Source: Deferribacteres bacterium
GTDB lineage: Bacteria; Zhuqueibacterota; Zhuqueibacteria; Zhuqueibacterales; Geothermadaptataceae
DNA: 64,000 bases
Assembly: GCA_020633655.1 (NCBI GenBank)
Contig: JACKDF010000003.1
Coordinates: 310,001 to 374,000, forward strand
Direction of reading: 5' to 3'
Within the stretch, counting starts at the first letter, position 1, and each line of letters starts with the position of its first letter. Below the pieces are notes generated by a model that was given only the letters and a program-made list of their open reading frames with translations, had not been told where the DNA came from and searched no databases. Positions 54,783 to 63,457 of this stretch are shown one piece after another. The position numbers and the translations under genes are program-made.

Positions 54783-54861
54783 ATGCAATAATCTCTTGTA
54801 TTTTCGATGTATTAGGCACGTTTGAGAAGTCGTAAAGCCAACTTTTATAAAAGCATATCTT

Positions 54862-57477
54862 TTAATTATTTGCCTTGTTTTTAAGAGCAGCCAGTACCTG
54901 CATTGCCTGAATTGGTGTTATATTGTCGATATCCAACATCTGTAATTCAGTAATTATTTCATTATTGATCGCGGAAAAGAAATCCAGTTGCTGAATTTCT
55001 TCCGTCTTTTTTCCTTTTTGAGCAGCAATTTTGGGTTTATGGTTTGGTGTAAGCGCATTTTGTTCTAAATTACTGAGAACCTCCCGCGCCCGCTGAATCA
55101 CTTTAGATGGTATACCTGCTAATTTTGCAACTTGAATTCCATAAGAGTGATCAGTGCCACCTTCCACTATTTTTCGTAAAAAAATGATCTGTTCACCCCA
55201 TTCTTTTACAGCCACGTTGAAGTTTTTTACACGTTTAAATATCATTTCCAGTTCCGTCAATTCGTGGTAATGCGTCGCAAACATTGTTTTTGCGGCAATA
55301 TCCTTGTTTTCGTGGAGATATTCCACAATCGACCACGCAATTGATAGCCCATCAAAAGTGCTGGTACCACGGCCAATTTCATCCAACAAAATAATCGACC
55401 GACGAGTAGCATTATTCAAAATATTTGCCGTTTCGTTCATTTCAACCAGAAATGTACTCTCCCCTGCTGCAAGGTTGTCTGAGGCACCGACTCGAGTAAA
55501 TATTTTATCAACAATCCCAAGCTCAACTGATTTTGCCGGTACAAATGAACCAATCTGTGCCAACAAAACTATGAGCGCGACTTGCCGTAAATAAGTCGAT
55601 TTACCAGCCATATTGGGACCGGTAATAATGTGTATTTGCGATTTTTTACAATCAATAAAGGAATCATTGGGTATAAATTTTTCTCCAAAGGGCAACAAAG
55701 TTTCAATAACAGGATGTCGACCTTCGACAATTTTCAGGTCCGTTCCTTCATTCACCTTCGGTTTGCAGTAATTTTGAGTTACCGCAAGTTCAGCAAAACT
55801 GACTAGACAATCAAGCTCTGCAACAGTGGCGGCATTTTTTTGTATTACAGCTGCAAATCCTGCCGCTTTTTGGCGAAGCTCATTAAATAACTCGTACTCA
55901 ATCGAGACAATTTTTTCTTCTGCACCTAAAATTTGCTCTTCATACTCTTTGAGTTCCGGGGTAATAAACCGTTCTGCATTCACCAGTGTCTGCTTGCGAA
56001 TATAATGTTCCGGCACTTTGGGCAGGTTTGGTTTCGTGACCTCGATATAATAACCAAACACTTTATTAAAACTGACTTTTAAAGATGGAATTCCTGTCTT
56101 CTCCCGTTCAGACCGCTGCAATTGCAAAATCCAGTCTTTTCCGGAGTAAGCAATGTTCCGTAGCTTATCCAAATCGTCGGAATAGCCTTTACGAATTAAA
56201 CCACCGTCTGTAATTGCCAGTGGTGGATCATCAACCAAGGCCTGATGTATTTCATCGATCAAACTGTCCAGTGAATCAAGGGATTTCTCTTCATTTTTTA
56301 AAGCTTGTGCCTCTGCATCTTGCAGTAATGATTTCAACGGTTGAATTTTTTGTAAGGACTTTGCCAACGAAATAAGGTCGCGGGCATTCGCTCTCAGCGT
56401 AATAACCTTGGTGATAATGCGCTCAATATCGCCAATTCCCTGAAGATTTTTCCCAATTGCCTGTAGCTTATCCTTTTTCTTCACCAACTCATCAACAGCA
56501 TCGAGTCGATAATTTATTGCGGCAACTTTGTTTAATGGCCGAACAAGCCAGTGAGCAAGCAATCTCGCACCCATTGGTGTTTCGGTTTGATCAAGTACAG
56601 AAATCAAAGTGCCCTCTTTGGTATTTCGAAGAGAGCGCACAAGTTCGAGGTTTCGTTGAGTAGCGCGATCGAGACCAACGAAGGTGTCATCTGCATCGCG
56701 TACAATCGTATTTATGTGCTGTAAATCGCTTTTCTGATTTTCCTGCAGGTAGTAAAGCGCAGCTCCCGCTGCTCCAATTCCTGCTCCGAGATCATCACAA
56801 CCGAAACCCTTCAATGTCAAAGTTTTGAAGTGTTGTGTTAATTTTTCATAAGCAAAATCATAACTAAACACCCACCCGTCTCGGGTGGTAACAACTGCAT
56901 CAGACACATTGCTGTATTTTTTTTGTATGAGTGACTTTTGTTCTTCCGCGATTAGAATTTCAGCTGGATTGATGAGGGCCAGGTGGTCTTGCAATTTTTC
57001 AACGGGAAAATCACCTGTTCGAAATTCACCAGTGGATATATCCACTGTAGCCAGACCGACATAATCCTTCTCGAAACACACTGCACAAAGATAATTGTTG
57101 CTTCGGCTCTCCAATAAATCATCAGACAAAACGGTGCCGGGTGAAACGATTTGTGTCACAGCACGTTTGACGATGGTTTTTGCCAGTTTTGGATCTTCTA
57201 TCTGATCACAGATGGCAACACGATATCCTGCTTTTACCATTTTCGAAAGGTAAGTGTCAAGGGCGTGGTGTGGAAATCCAGCCAAAGGCACACTCGATGC
57301 AGCACCATTTCCTCGAGACGTAAGAGTTATCCCTAAAACTTCCGAGGCAATTTTCGCATCGTCATAAAACAATTCATAAAAATCTCCCATACGGAAAAAG
57401 AGAACACTGTCCTCGTTTTGCGATTTAATATCGAGGTACTGCCGCATGAGTGGAGTCAATTGTTTATCTTTTGCCAT
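54862..57477 (-). CDS. mutS: DNA mismatch repair protein MutS
   Basis: A protein of about 871 residues. The mismatch-binding domain has FFRMGDFYELFYDDAKIAS with the essential Phe-Tyr-Glu. The connector, lever and clamp domains follow, then the ATPase with Walker A IITGPNMAGKSTYLRQVALI, the Walker B-like SIILLDEIGRGTSTFDGLSI and the ATHYHEL motif. It ends with a short tail for dimer contact. The start is ATG 57477, which overlaps the nadK stop by 14 bases; a GTG two codons earlier is possible. Confidence 0.97.
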   Translation of the reverse strand: MAKDKQLTPLMRQYLDIKSQNEDSVLFFRMGDFYELFYDDAKIASEVLGITLTSRGNGAASSVPLAGFPHHALDTYLSKMVKAGYRVAICDQIEDPKLAKTIVKRAVTQIVSPGTVLSDDLLESRSNNYLCAVCFEKDYVGLATVDISTGEFRTGDFPVEKLQDHLALINPAEILIAEEQKSLIQKKYSNVSDAVVTTRDGWVFSYDFAYEKLTQHFKTLTLKGFGCDDLGAGIGAAGAALYYLQENQKSDLQHINTIVRDADDTFVGLDRATQRNLELVRSLRNTKEGTLISVLDQTETPMGARLLAHWLVRPLNKVAAINYRLDAVDELVKKKDKLQAIGKNLQGIGDIERIITKVITLRANARDLISLAKSLQKIQPLKSLLQDAEAQALKNEEKSLDSLDSLIDEIHQALVDDPPLAITDGGLIRKGYSDDLDKLRNIAYSGKDWILQLQRSEREKTGIPSLKVSFNKVFGYYIEVTKPNLPKVPEHYIRKQTLVNAERFITPELKEYEEQILGAEEKIVSIEYELFNELRQKAAGFAAVIQKNAATVAELDCLVSFAELAVTQNYCKPKVNEGTDLKIVEGRHPVIETLLPFGEKFIPNDSFIDCKKSQIHIITGPNMAGKSTYLRQVALIVLLAQIGSFVPAKSVELGIVDKIFTRVGASDNLAAGESTFLVEMNETANILNNATRRSIILLDEIGRGTSTFDGLSIAWSIVEYLHENKDIAAKTMFATHYHELTELEMIFKRVKNFNVAVKEWGEQIIFLRKIVEGGTDHSYGIQVAKLAGIPSKVIQRAREVLSNLEQNALTPNHKPKIAAQKGKKTEEIQQLDFFSAINNEIITELQMLDIDNITPIQAMQVLAALKNKANN

Positions 57478-58366
57478 TGTCACTCTGTCTTATGTCTCCG
57501 CCCCAATTTAGCTTAGCGCGCAGAATATCAAAAAATGTGCGATCGGACCTGTGTAACAGGGTAATTGAATTTTCAGATTTACTGACAAGCAACTCATCAT
57601 TATCTGTCATCTGGCCAATCTCCCGGCCGTCAGCATTAATAAATAAAGCTCTTTTTTCATCATCCGCCGGGCGTATTTTTATTTTTGCATCGCCATCGAC
57701 AACAAGCGGGCGTGCAGTGAGAGTATGGGGGCATATCGGTGCAATGATCACAGAATTTGCAGTCGGCATCAGCAATGGACCCCGTGCAGCTAACGAATAC
57801 GCTGTTGAACCAGTGGGGGTTGAAATGAGTACACCATCAGCAATATACGTGCATACGTGGTTATCATTGACCCATACATCTGTTCGTGATAATTGCCCAA
57901 AATGTCCGCCAACAATGGAAAATTCATTTAATACTGTTGCAGATACTGTTGACTTCTCTCTTCCTTTATAAAATAATGTGCCTGCAAGCATCATTCGTTT
58001 TTGCGTTTTCCAAAGTCCCTGCCCTATTTCCAATAAAGATCGCTGAAATTCCTCCGGGCTAATTTCGGCTAAAAATCCCAATCCACCAAATTTGACGCCA
58101 AGCAGAGGAATATTTCTGGATTGCACGAGTTGAGCTGCCCAGAGGATGGTTCCATCACCTCCGAGGGAAACCATGAGATCACAGTTTTCGCATAATTCGG
58201 AGGTATCATCTACAAGCGATGCATTGCTTAACTCATTGGCGAATTGGCCGGCAAGGTCCCTCGTCAAAACCAATTGATGATTTTCCTGAGCTAAGAATGC
58301 GTCCCACTGGGGCAAGTAGCCGGCGATTTCTTCCTTTTCGGGATTACCAAAAAATGCGATCCGCAT
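57464..58366 (-). CDS. nadK: NAD kinase
   Basis: A 300-residue kinase that makes NADP from NAD. The GGDGT motif is in LMVSLGGDGTILWAAQLVQS; the substrate site NEFSIV and DGVLISTPTGSTAYSLAARG are complete; ARPLVVDGDAKIKI closes the domain. It starts one base after xseB and overlaps mutS at its end, so xseB-nadK-mutS are one transcription unit. Confidence 0.95.
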   Translation of the reverse strand: MRIAFFGNPEKEEIAGYLPQWDAFLAQENHQLVLTRDLAGQFANELSNASLVDDTSELCENCDLMVSLGGDGTILWAAQLVQSRNIPLLGVKFGGLGFLAEISPEEFQRSLLEIGQGLWKTQKRMMLAGTLFYKGREKSTVSATVLNEFSIVGGHFGQLSRTDVWVNDNHVCTYIADGVLISTPTGSTAYSLAARGPLLMPTANSVIIAPICPHTLTARPLVVDGDAKIKIRPADDEKRALFINADGREIGQMTDNDELLVSKSENSITLLHRSDRTFFDILRAKLNWGGDIRQSDNGKR

Positions 58367-58367
58367 A

Positions 58368-58598
58368 CTAAAATTTCTCAGAATCTAAAAAACTTAATTG
58401 CAGACCGTCTTCGGTCTTAATGAGTTTACGCAATTTCCCTTCAGCTGAATCGAGCTGCTTATTGCATTTTTGAACCAACTGTAATCCTTCTTCGAAAACC
58501 TGAATTGACTCGTCAAGTCCTGATTGACCTTGTTCAAGAATTTCCACAATTTCCTGCAACCGCCTTAAGGTCTTTTCGAAACTTTCTTTTGCTGCCAT
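58368..58598 (-). CDS. xseB: Exodeoxyribonuclease VII small subunit
   Basis: A 76-residue protein: SFEKTLRRLQEIVEILEQGQ, then LDESIQVFEEGLQLVQKCNK and a short tail. This is the complete XseB fold of two helices that binds XseA. The 132-base gap to xseA includes no gene. Confidence 0.93.
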   Translation of the reverse strand: MAAKESFEKTLRRLQEIVEILEQGQSGLDESIQVFEEGLQLVQKCNKQLDSAEGKLRKLIKTEDGLQLSFLDSEKF

Positions 58599-58730
58599 TT
58601 TAATCCTTAATTCATTGCTTAAAGGGGATTAAAAAAAAATACGTTTAACCTGATTTATTTTGCATTGTCTAAAGGACACTATCCCAAAAACGTTTAATAT
58701 ATGGAATTTACAGAATAAATTGACCATAAA

Positions 58731-59963
58731 TTATTCAGTATGAATTTGTGTGATTTTCGATTCTCCGGATCCATGAGCGAATTTTATCTCAATTTCCTGA
58801 TCCAGTAATAATTGATCTGTGGTCTTAATTATGTTTTTCGAAGCTTTATCACGCACAATTGAAAATCCACGTTTGAGAATGTTTTTATGATTTAATGAAT
58901 CCAATTGTCTGGAAAAAGATACCACGTTTTGACGTTCTATGATTATTTTTGTTTTTACAAGAAATGCCAGATGCATTTGCATTTCATCAAGAGTTTGTCG
59001 CAATTGTTTAAGCTCATCAAAAGGTTTTCGTAATCCATAACTCTTTATCAATCCATCGAGACGCTGTCTCCCCTGACGGATCCTGGATTCAACCTGACGC
59101 AAAGCATGCTGCAAGAAATTGTGCATCTGATTTCGAACTTCAAATGCATCAGGTACAACGAGTTCGCCCGCTGCAGAAGGTGTTGGCGCTCTCAAATCCG
59201 CTACAAAATCAGAAATAGTGAAATCAATTTGGTGACCTACGGCAGAAACGACAGGAATCATCGATTTATAAATGGCACGTGCAACAATTTCCTCGTTAAA
59301 TGCCCACAGGTCTTCAAGGGAACCACCACCACGTCCCACAATGAGTACATCAACATCTCCGAATTCATTAAACTCTGCAATTGCTTCTGCAATATCCTGA
59401 GCTGCAGTTTCGCCTTGCACTAATGTAGGTCGCAAAATGAGTTCCGCAACCGGCCATCGCCTTCGAATTACTGATACGATATCCCGAATTGCTGCACCTG
59501 TTTCTGAAGTTACGATACCGATTTTTGAAGGTATTGCAGGTATTGGTAACTTATGTGCTTCGTCAAACAAACCCTGTTCGTTTAATTCCTGTTTAAGACG
59601 TTCGAAAGCTTCCTGCAATGGCCCTACACCTGAAGGGCGCATTGAATAGACTTCTAACTGATAGGCACCTCTTCTTTCATATACTGTAATCCTGCCTTGT
59701 ACACGAACTTTGAGACCATCGGATGGTTTGAACCGCAATGACACATTTCGTCCGGACCACATCACACAAGGCATCTGCGCCTTTGCGTCCTTTATTGAAA
59801 AGTACATATGACCAGAGTTGTGGTGCAGAAAGTTGGAAATTTCACCTTCGATCTCCATTGGGAGCAGTTCAGTTTCCAATAAAGATTTAATTCGTTGCGT
59901 TGCATCGGAAACAGTTAGGCATTCATAAGTGCCGTCGATTAAATAGTCTTCGAAATCATTCAT
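58731..59963 (-). CDS. xseA: Exodeoxyribonuclease VII large subunit
   Basis: A 410-residue protein with the OB-fold (IEGEISNFLHHNSGHMYFSI), the nuclease core PSKIGIVTSETGAAIRDIVS, GGGSLEDLWAFNEEIVARAI, and PVVSAVGHQIDFTISDFVAD with the conserved metal-site residues. A coiled-coil C-terminal half follows. It degrades single-stranded DNA with XseB. XseA usually has about 400-450 residues, so this is full length. Confidence 0.95.
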   Translation of the reverse strand: MNDFEDYLIDGTYECLTVSDATQRIKSLLETELLPMEIEGEISNFLHHNSGHMYFSIKDAKAQMPCVMWSGRNVSLRFKPSDGLKVRVQGRITVYERRGAYQLEVYSMRPSGVGPLQEAFERLKQELNEQGLFDEAHKLPIPAIPSKIGIVTSETGAAIRDIVSVIRRRWPVAELILRPTLVQGETAAQDIAEAIAEFNEFGDVDVLIVGRGGGSLEDLWAFNEEIVARAIYKSMIPVVSAVGHQIDFTISDFVADLRAPTPSAAGELVVPDAFEVRNQMHNFLQHALRQVESRIRQGRQRLDGLIKSYGLRKPFDELKQLRQTLDEMQMHLAFLVKTKIIIERQNVVSFSRQLDSLNHKNILKRGFSIVRDKASKNIIKTTDQLLLDQEIEIKFAHGSGESKITQIHTE

Positions 59964-60045
59964 AGTTGTAAATTTAGAAAATGCAACAGTTTTTACAAGA
60001 GGGAAATTGGAAAGCTGAGGGATAAAATAATTGTTTTCAATGAAA

Positions 60046-60182
60046 TGGCCATTCTAATCCGCTTTATTTTCACAAACACCACGATTGGGCAGGGGGTACC
60101 CCCTGCCCATAGTTCATTTTGAGTGTTGCATCAATAAAGCAGGCGAAATTGGAAGCAATTTTATTCTTTTTCAGAATGGCCA
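60046..60182. repeat. Inverted-repeat-bounded element with an inner 24-bp palindrome
   Basis: TGGCCATTCT at 60046-60055 and its reverse complement AGAATGGCCA at 60173-60182 bound a 137-base segment. Near its middle, 60086-60109 is a 24-base perfect palindrome (GGGCAGGGGGTACCCCCTGC core). Neither has a clean T-run beside it. The layout is MITE-like, but there is no target-site duplication I can see, so an unusual bidirectional hairpin terminator between the response regulator and xseA is also possible. Confidence 0.55.
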
Positions 60183-60191
60183 CATCAAATA

Positions 60192-60557
60192 TCAATTGGC
60201 ATGGAGGGGCAGGAATTTATTTACTGCATTCCTGAGTTCAGTAAGATCGGATGATTTAATGATGTAAGCATCAGCCATTTTGCCACGAAAATTATCTTTC
60301 CAGGCGCTATAAGCTGAGTGCAAAATGACAGGCATATTGTTGTTTATTTGTAGTAACTGCCCCATAAGGTCAAGGCCGTCTTCACCAGAAAGACGAATAT
60401 CGAGAATGGCAAGGTCCGGACTGTGGAGACGAACTATATTAAGGGCCTGGACACCATCTTTCGCATCGAAAACCGTATAGCCGTCTTCACTGAGGACTTG
60501 TTTGTAGAGCATGCGCTGGCTTTGTTCATCTTCGACAAGCAAGATTTTAGACTTCAT
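60192..60557 (-). CDS. Single-domain response regulator
   Basis: A 121-residue CheY-like receiver: KILLVEDEQSQRMLYKQVLS with the acidic pocket, phospho-acceptor aspartate in DLAILDIRLSGEDGLDLMG at about residue 54, and switch Ser/Thr in PVILHSAYS. The last switch region reads AYIIKSSDL, with the conserved Lys but not the usual Pro. It has no output domain and lies 27 bases downstream of the hybrid kinase, so it is likely a phosphorelay or protein-interaction partner. GGAG seven bases before the ATG. Confidence 0.93.
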   Translation of the reverse strand: MKSKILLVEDEQSQRMLYKQVLSEDGYTVFDAKDGVQALNIVRLHSPDLAILDIRLSGEDGLDLMGQLLQINNNMPVILHSAYSAWKDNFRGKMADAYIIKSSDLTELRNAVNKFLPLHAN

Positions 60558-60584
60558 AAGTCTTCTCCATAATCATCCATTGAT

Positions 60585-62792
60585 TCAAACAATCACTGCA
60601 TTTACTATACTATGACTATTTTCGACATTTCCCGGTTCAAAATTTAGAGGAAGTAAAACATCGAACCGTGTCCCTTGTCCCAATCCCGTTTTTACACGAA
60701 TATCACCACCATGACTATGTATAATACGTTGCGAAATTGCCAGTCCCAATCCAGTTCCATGTTTTTTAGTTGTATAGAATGGATTAAAAATATCTGTCAG
60801 CATATCAGAGCCGATTCCAGGTCCATTGTCTTCCACACGGATTAAAACAATTTGATTTTCCAATTGGGTAGAAACAGCAATCTTGCCGCCATTTTCAAAC
60901 GACTGCTGACTGTTTTTAAGTAAATTAAGCATTACTTGCTTTAATTGCCCCCAATCAAAATGTTGGTTCGGACAATCTTCCTGCAAATGCACTTCCAGAA
61001 TAATTCCACTTTCATGAAGTTCTGGTTCAATTTGGGCAATAACTTCTCGGACCAAGCTATTAATATTATTTTCACCGGGTGATGGATCTGGCAGTTTAGT
61101 AAAATTGAGAACATTTTCAAGAATTTTTTCCAAACGCAGAACCTCATCCGCAATAATTCGAGCTGGGTTCAACTCGTTCATCGCGAATTCGGAGTGTTTT
61201 TGGAGCTGTCGCGCAAAGCCCCCAATCGTAACCAACGGATTGCGAATTTCGTGAGCTACATGAGCAGCCATTTCTCCAATTGCTGCTAATTTTTCCGTAT
61301 GAATAAGTCTTACCTGGGTACGACGCAGTTCACTTAATACATGCTCCAGTTTTTGTTTTTCTTCACGAAGTTGCTCGTAGGAGTGTGCTTTTTCGATTCC
61401 ATTGGCGACCTGGGATGCAATCAGGGAAAGCAGATGCACCCTGTCTTCCTGAATTATTTGATTATTAAATTTATTGTCGGCAATTATAGCACCCAAAAGA
61501 TTATCATTCGAAACAACGGGTAATGCTACGAACTCGTCTAATTGAAGTGGGTATAAATCCGGGGGAATAGCCGGTTGCATCGAAGTATGATTTGTGTTTT
61601 GAGTATGCAAGTAAGTACGTTTTTCCCTAAGCGCATTGGTCAATGCGGAATCTGCGTATAAAGGAATTGAACACGAAAGGACAGTCAAATTTAATGCTTC
61701 ATTATTCTCAGGAAGAGACAGACCGTACTTAAAAATGTATTCTTCCATATCCAGGTTCAATTTATTTAAACGATTCCAAGTTTGTAGTGCATCCTCATGG
61801 GAAGATGGGCCCACGCCCATTGCACCTTTCAGCTCAGTGGCGGAATCATTTATCAGAAATATCATCGCACGGGTGAATCCCAGTGCCGGACCAGCAGTTA
61901 TGGCAGTTAACAAAAGATGTAATAGTTTTTTCAATTCCATAGTCTGCTGCATTGCAGTTGTAACTTGTGACAGAAGTCTTAATTGAAAATTCTTTCTTTC
62001 CCATTCCGTCACATCTTCAATAATACCGACGACATTGGACATTCGGTCGCCGAATTCATTCGCCACATTTACGGGCACAAAATGAACATTGAGTATAAGA
62101 TCCTGCATATGTCCACAGGTGCAGGGAATGAGTTCTTTCTTCCAGCTTTCACCAGTTTCCAACACCGTGCGAACACCCTCCGCGAAAAACGAATTCATAA
62201 ATTGATCACTTTCCAGGACGTTGATCAATTTATTTTCACTTATCAGATCAGGAAGTAGATTTTTAAGATGCTGATTAACTTCTATCAGTTCTCCTCGCTG
62301 ATTGCATGAAAATATTCCAACAGGAGCGTTTTGAAAAATTGAAGAAAGATGTTGCTTTGTCGACTTGACTTCAAATTCAAGCAAACGATGGGAATGGCGG
62401 ATATCACGCAGAGTTATTATGTTATTGATAACTTCACTTAATTCGCGAAGACCAAAAGGCTTCTGTAAATAGGCTACGATCCCCTGTTTAAGAAGGCGGG
62501 TTTTAAGAGAATCATCACTGCCACGGGCGGTAAGCAAAATAACCGGTGTATTGCTCACATCTTCATATTCGGGATTACGTCGAAGCTGCTCAAATACCTG
62601 CTCCCCATTCATTTGTGGGAGCATGTAATCAAGCAAAACAATATCCGGCTTTACACTTTTTATAGCTTCAAGTCCAGACAATCCTGTATAGGCTGACCGG
62701 AGTGAATATCCTTCGCGTTCAAGATATGCACTGGCAAGATCGTGCATGATTTGCTCGTCATCAACAAGCAGAACTGTTTTTTGTTTACCCAT
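60585..62792 (-). CDS. Hybrid histidine kinase: receiver-PAS-GAF-HisKA-HATPase
   Basis: A 735-residue cytosolic protein with no membrane helix. Domains in order: N-terminal receiver (VLLVDDEQIMHDLASAYLER, Asp in KPDIVLLDYMLPQMNG, about 5-120), coiled linker, PAS (about 155-270, FQNAPVGIFSCNQRGELIEV), GAF (about 285-480), HisKA with the phospho-His in AAHVAHEIRNPLVTIGGFAR, and HATPase (VMLNLLKNSQQSFENG, VEDNGPGIGSDM, GTGLGLAISQRI). The response regulator at 60192 is its likely partner. The signal is unknown. A hairpin terminator stands directly upstream of its start. Confidence 0.94.
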   Translation of the reverse strand: MGKQKTVLLVDDEQIMHDLASAYLEREGYSLRSAYTGLSGLEAIKSVKPDIVLLDYMLPQMNGEQVFEQLRRNPEYEDVSNTPVILLTARGSDDSLKTRLLKQGIVAYLQKPFGLRELSEVINNIITLRDIRHSHRLLEFEVKSTKQHLSSIFQNAPVGIFSCNQRGELIEVNQHLKNLLPDLISENKLINVLESDQFMNSFFAEGVRTVLETGESWKKELIPCTCGHMQDLILNVHFVPVNVANEFGDRMSNVVGIIEDVTEWERKNFQLRLLSQVTTAMQQTMELKKLLHLLLTAITAGPALGFTRAMIFLINDSATELKGAMGVGPSSHEDALQTWNRLNKLNLDMEEYIFKYGLSLPENNEALNLTVLSCSIPLYADSALTNALREKRTYLHTQNTNHTSMQPAIPPDLYPLQLDEFVALPVVSNDNLLGAIIADNKFNNQIIQEDRVHLLSLIASQVANGIEKAHSYEQLREEKQKLEHVLSELRRTQVRLIHTEKLAAIGEMAAHVAHEIRNPLVTIGGFARQLQKHSEFAMNELNPARIIADEVLRLEKILENVLNFTKLPDPSPGENNINSLVREVIAQIEPELHESGIILEVHLQEDCPNQHFDWGQLKQVMLNLLKNSQQSFENGGKIAVSTQLENQIVLIRVEDNGPGIGSDMLTDIFNPFYTTKKHGTGLGLAISQRIIHSHGGDIRVKTGLGQGTRFDVLLPLNFEPGNVENSHSIVNAVIV

Positions 62793-62822
62793 TGCGCTTA
62801 ATTTCCCTAAGCAGCGATGAAG

Positions 62823-62859
62823 AAAAGTTTGCCGCCATTAATAAAGGCGGCAAACTTTT
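62823..62859 (-). terminator. Hairpin terminator between the COX24-type gene and the hybrid kinase
   Basis: A 14-bp stem (62823-62836, AAAAGTTTGCCGCC, with 62846-62859) closes a nine-base loop. Read on the minus strand it ends in a short U-run (CTTTTCTTC), and it lies between the stop of the small basic gene (62975) and the kinase start (62792). A-rich and T-rich arm ends could make it work in both directions. Confidence 0.75.
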
Positions 62860-62974
62860 TAAGTTTTGAAATTTCTTCCCACCACAGATCCATCTATATG
62901 AGAAGAAATTGAATAAAAGCTTCCATTATACACAAAAATCGAGTATAAGCTGAACCGTTTTACCGGTTTAAAAA

Positions 62975-63070
62975 TTATTTATTCTTCTTTTTGTGTCGAT
63001 TTTTTCTAAGACGTTTTTTACGCTTGTGGGTAGCGATCTTATGACGTTTTCGTTTTTTACCACTTGGCAA
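62975..63070 (-). CDS. COX24/AURKAIP1-type tiny basic protein (31 residues)
   Basis: The sequence (M)PSGKKRKRHKIATHKRKKR then LRKNRHKKKNK is almost all Lys, Arg and His. It matches the short AURKAIP1/COX24-domain proteins found next to HU genes in Bacteroidota-like genomes, which are thought to be ribosome-associated. The start is TTG 63070 with AAGGAGG about ten bases upstream, a very strong ribosome-binding site. It is well below the length usually called automatically. Confidence 0.85.
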   Translation of the reverse strand: MPSGKKRKRHKIATHKRKKRLRKNRHKKKNK

Positions 63071-63139
63071 TAAAACTCACCTCCTTCTCAGCGAATCACG
63101 GCAAGGTACCAACACCGATCAACCTTTTAAAATATTTAT

Positions 63140-63439
63140 TTATTCGAAATTTACGACTTCTAATCCAGATTCCACCGAACGCCGCAATTCCTTTGATGCT
63201 TTAAATACAGGCGCTTTGTGCGGTGGAACATTCATATCCTGGCCGGTCTTGGGATTAATTCCCTGGCGGCCGCTTCGCTCGACTACTCTAAAACTTCCAA
63301 AACCACGCAATGTTACATTATTGCCGGTTGCTAATGAATAACTAATCGTTGCTAAAAATCCGTCGACCACTGCAGCAGTTTCGACTTTCGTTAATCCCGT
63401 CCCTTCTGCTACAATATTGATGATTTCTGATTTCGTCAC
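63140..63439 (-). CDS. hup: HU-family DNA-binding protein
   Basis: A 99-residue nucleoid protein: SEIINIVAEGTGLTKVETAA, then NVTLRGFGSFRVVERSGRQG, the DNA arm INPKTGQDMNVPPHKAPVFK. GTG 63439 with AGGAGG five bases upstream. A second HU/IHF gene at 45681 differs in sequence. Between it and the COX24-type gene lies a 69-base spacer. Confidence 0.95.
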   Translation of the reverse strand: MTKSEIINIVAEGTGLTKVETAAVVDGFLATISYSLATGNNVTLRGFGSFRVVERSGRQGINPKTGQDMNVPPHKAPVFKASKELRRSVESGLEVVNFE

Positions 63440-63457
63440 AGATGCCTCCTACATTGA

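Noticed and set aside
58599..58730. Regulatory repeat from two ACGTTTAA copies before xseB
   Set aside because: Only eight bases in direct orientation; not enough for an element.
62941..62975. AACCG/CGGTT hairpin after the COX24-type gene as the terminator
   Set aside because: Five-base stem with no U-run; the 14-bp stem at 62823 is far better.
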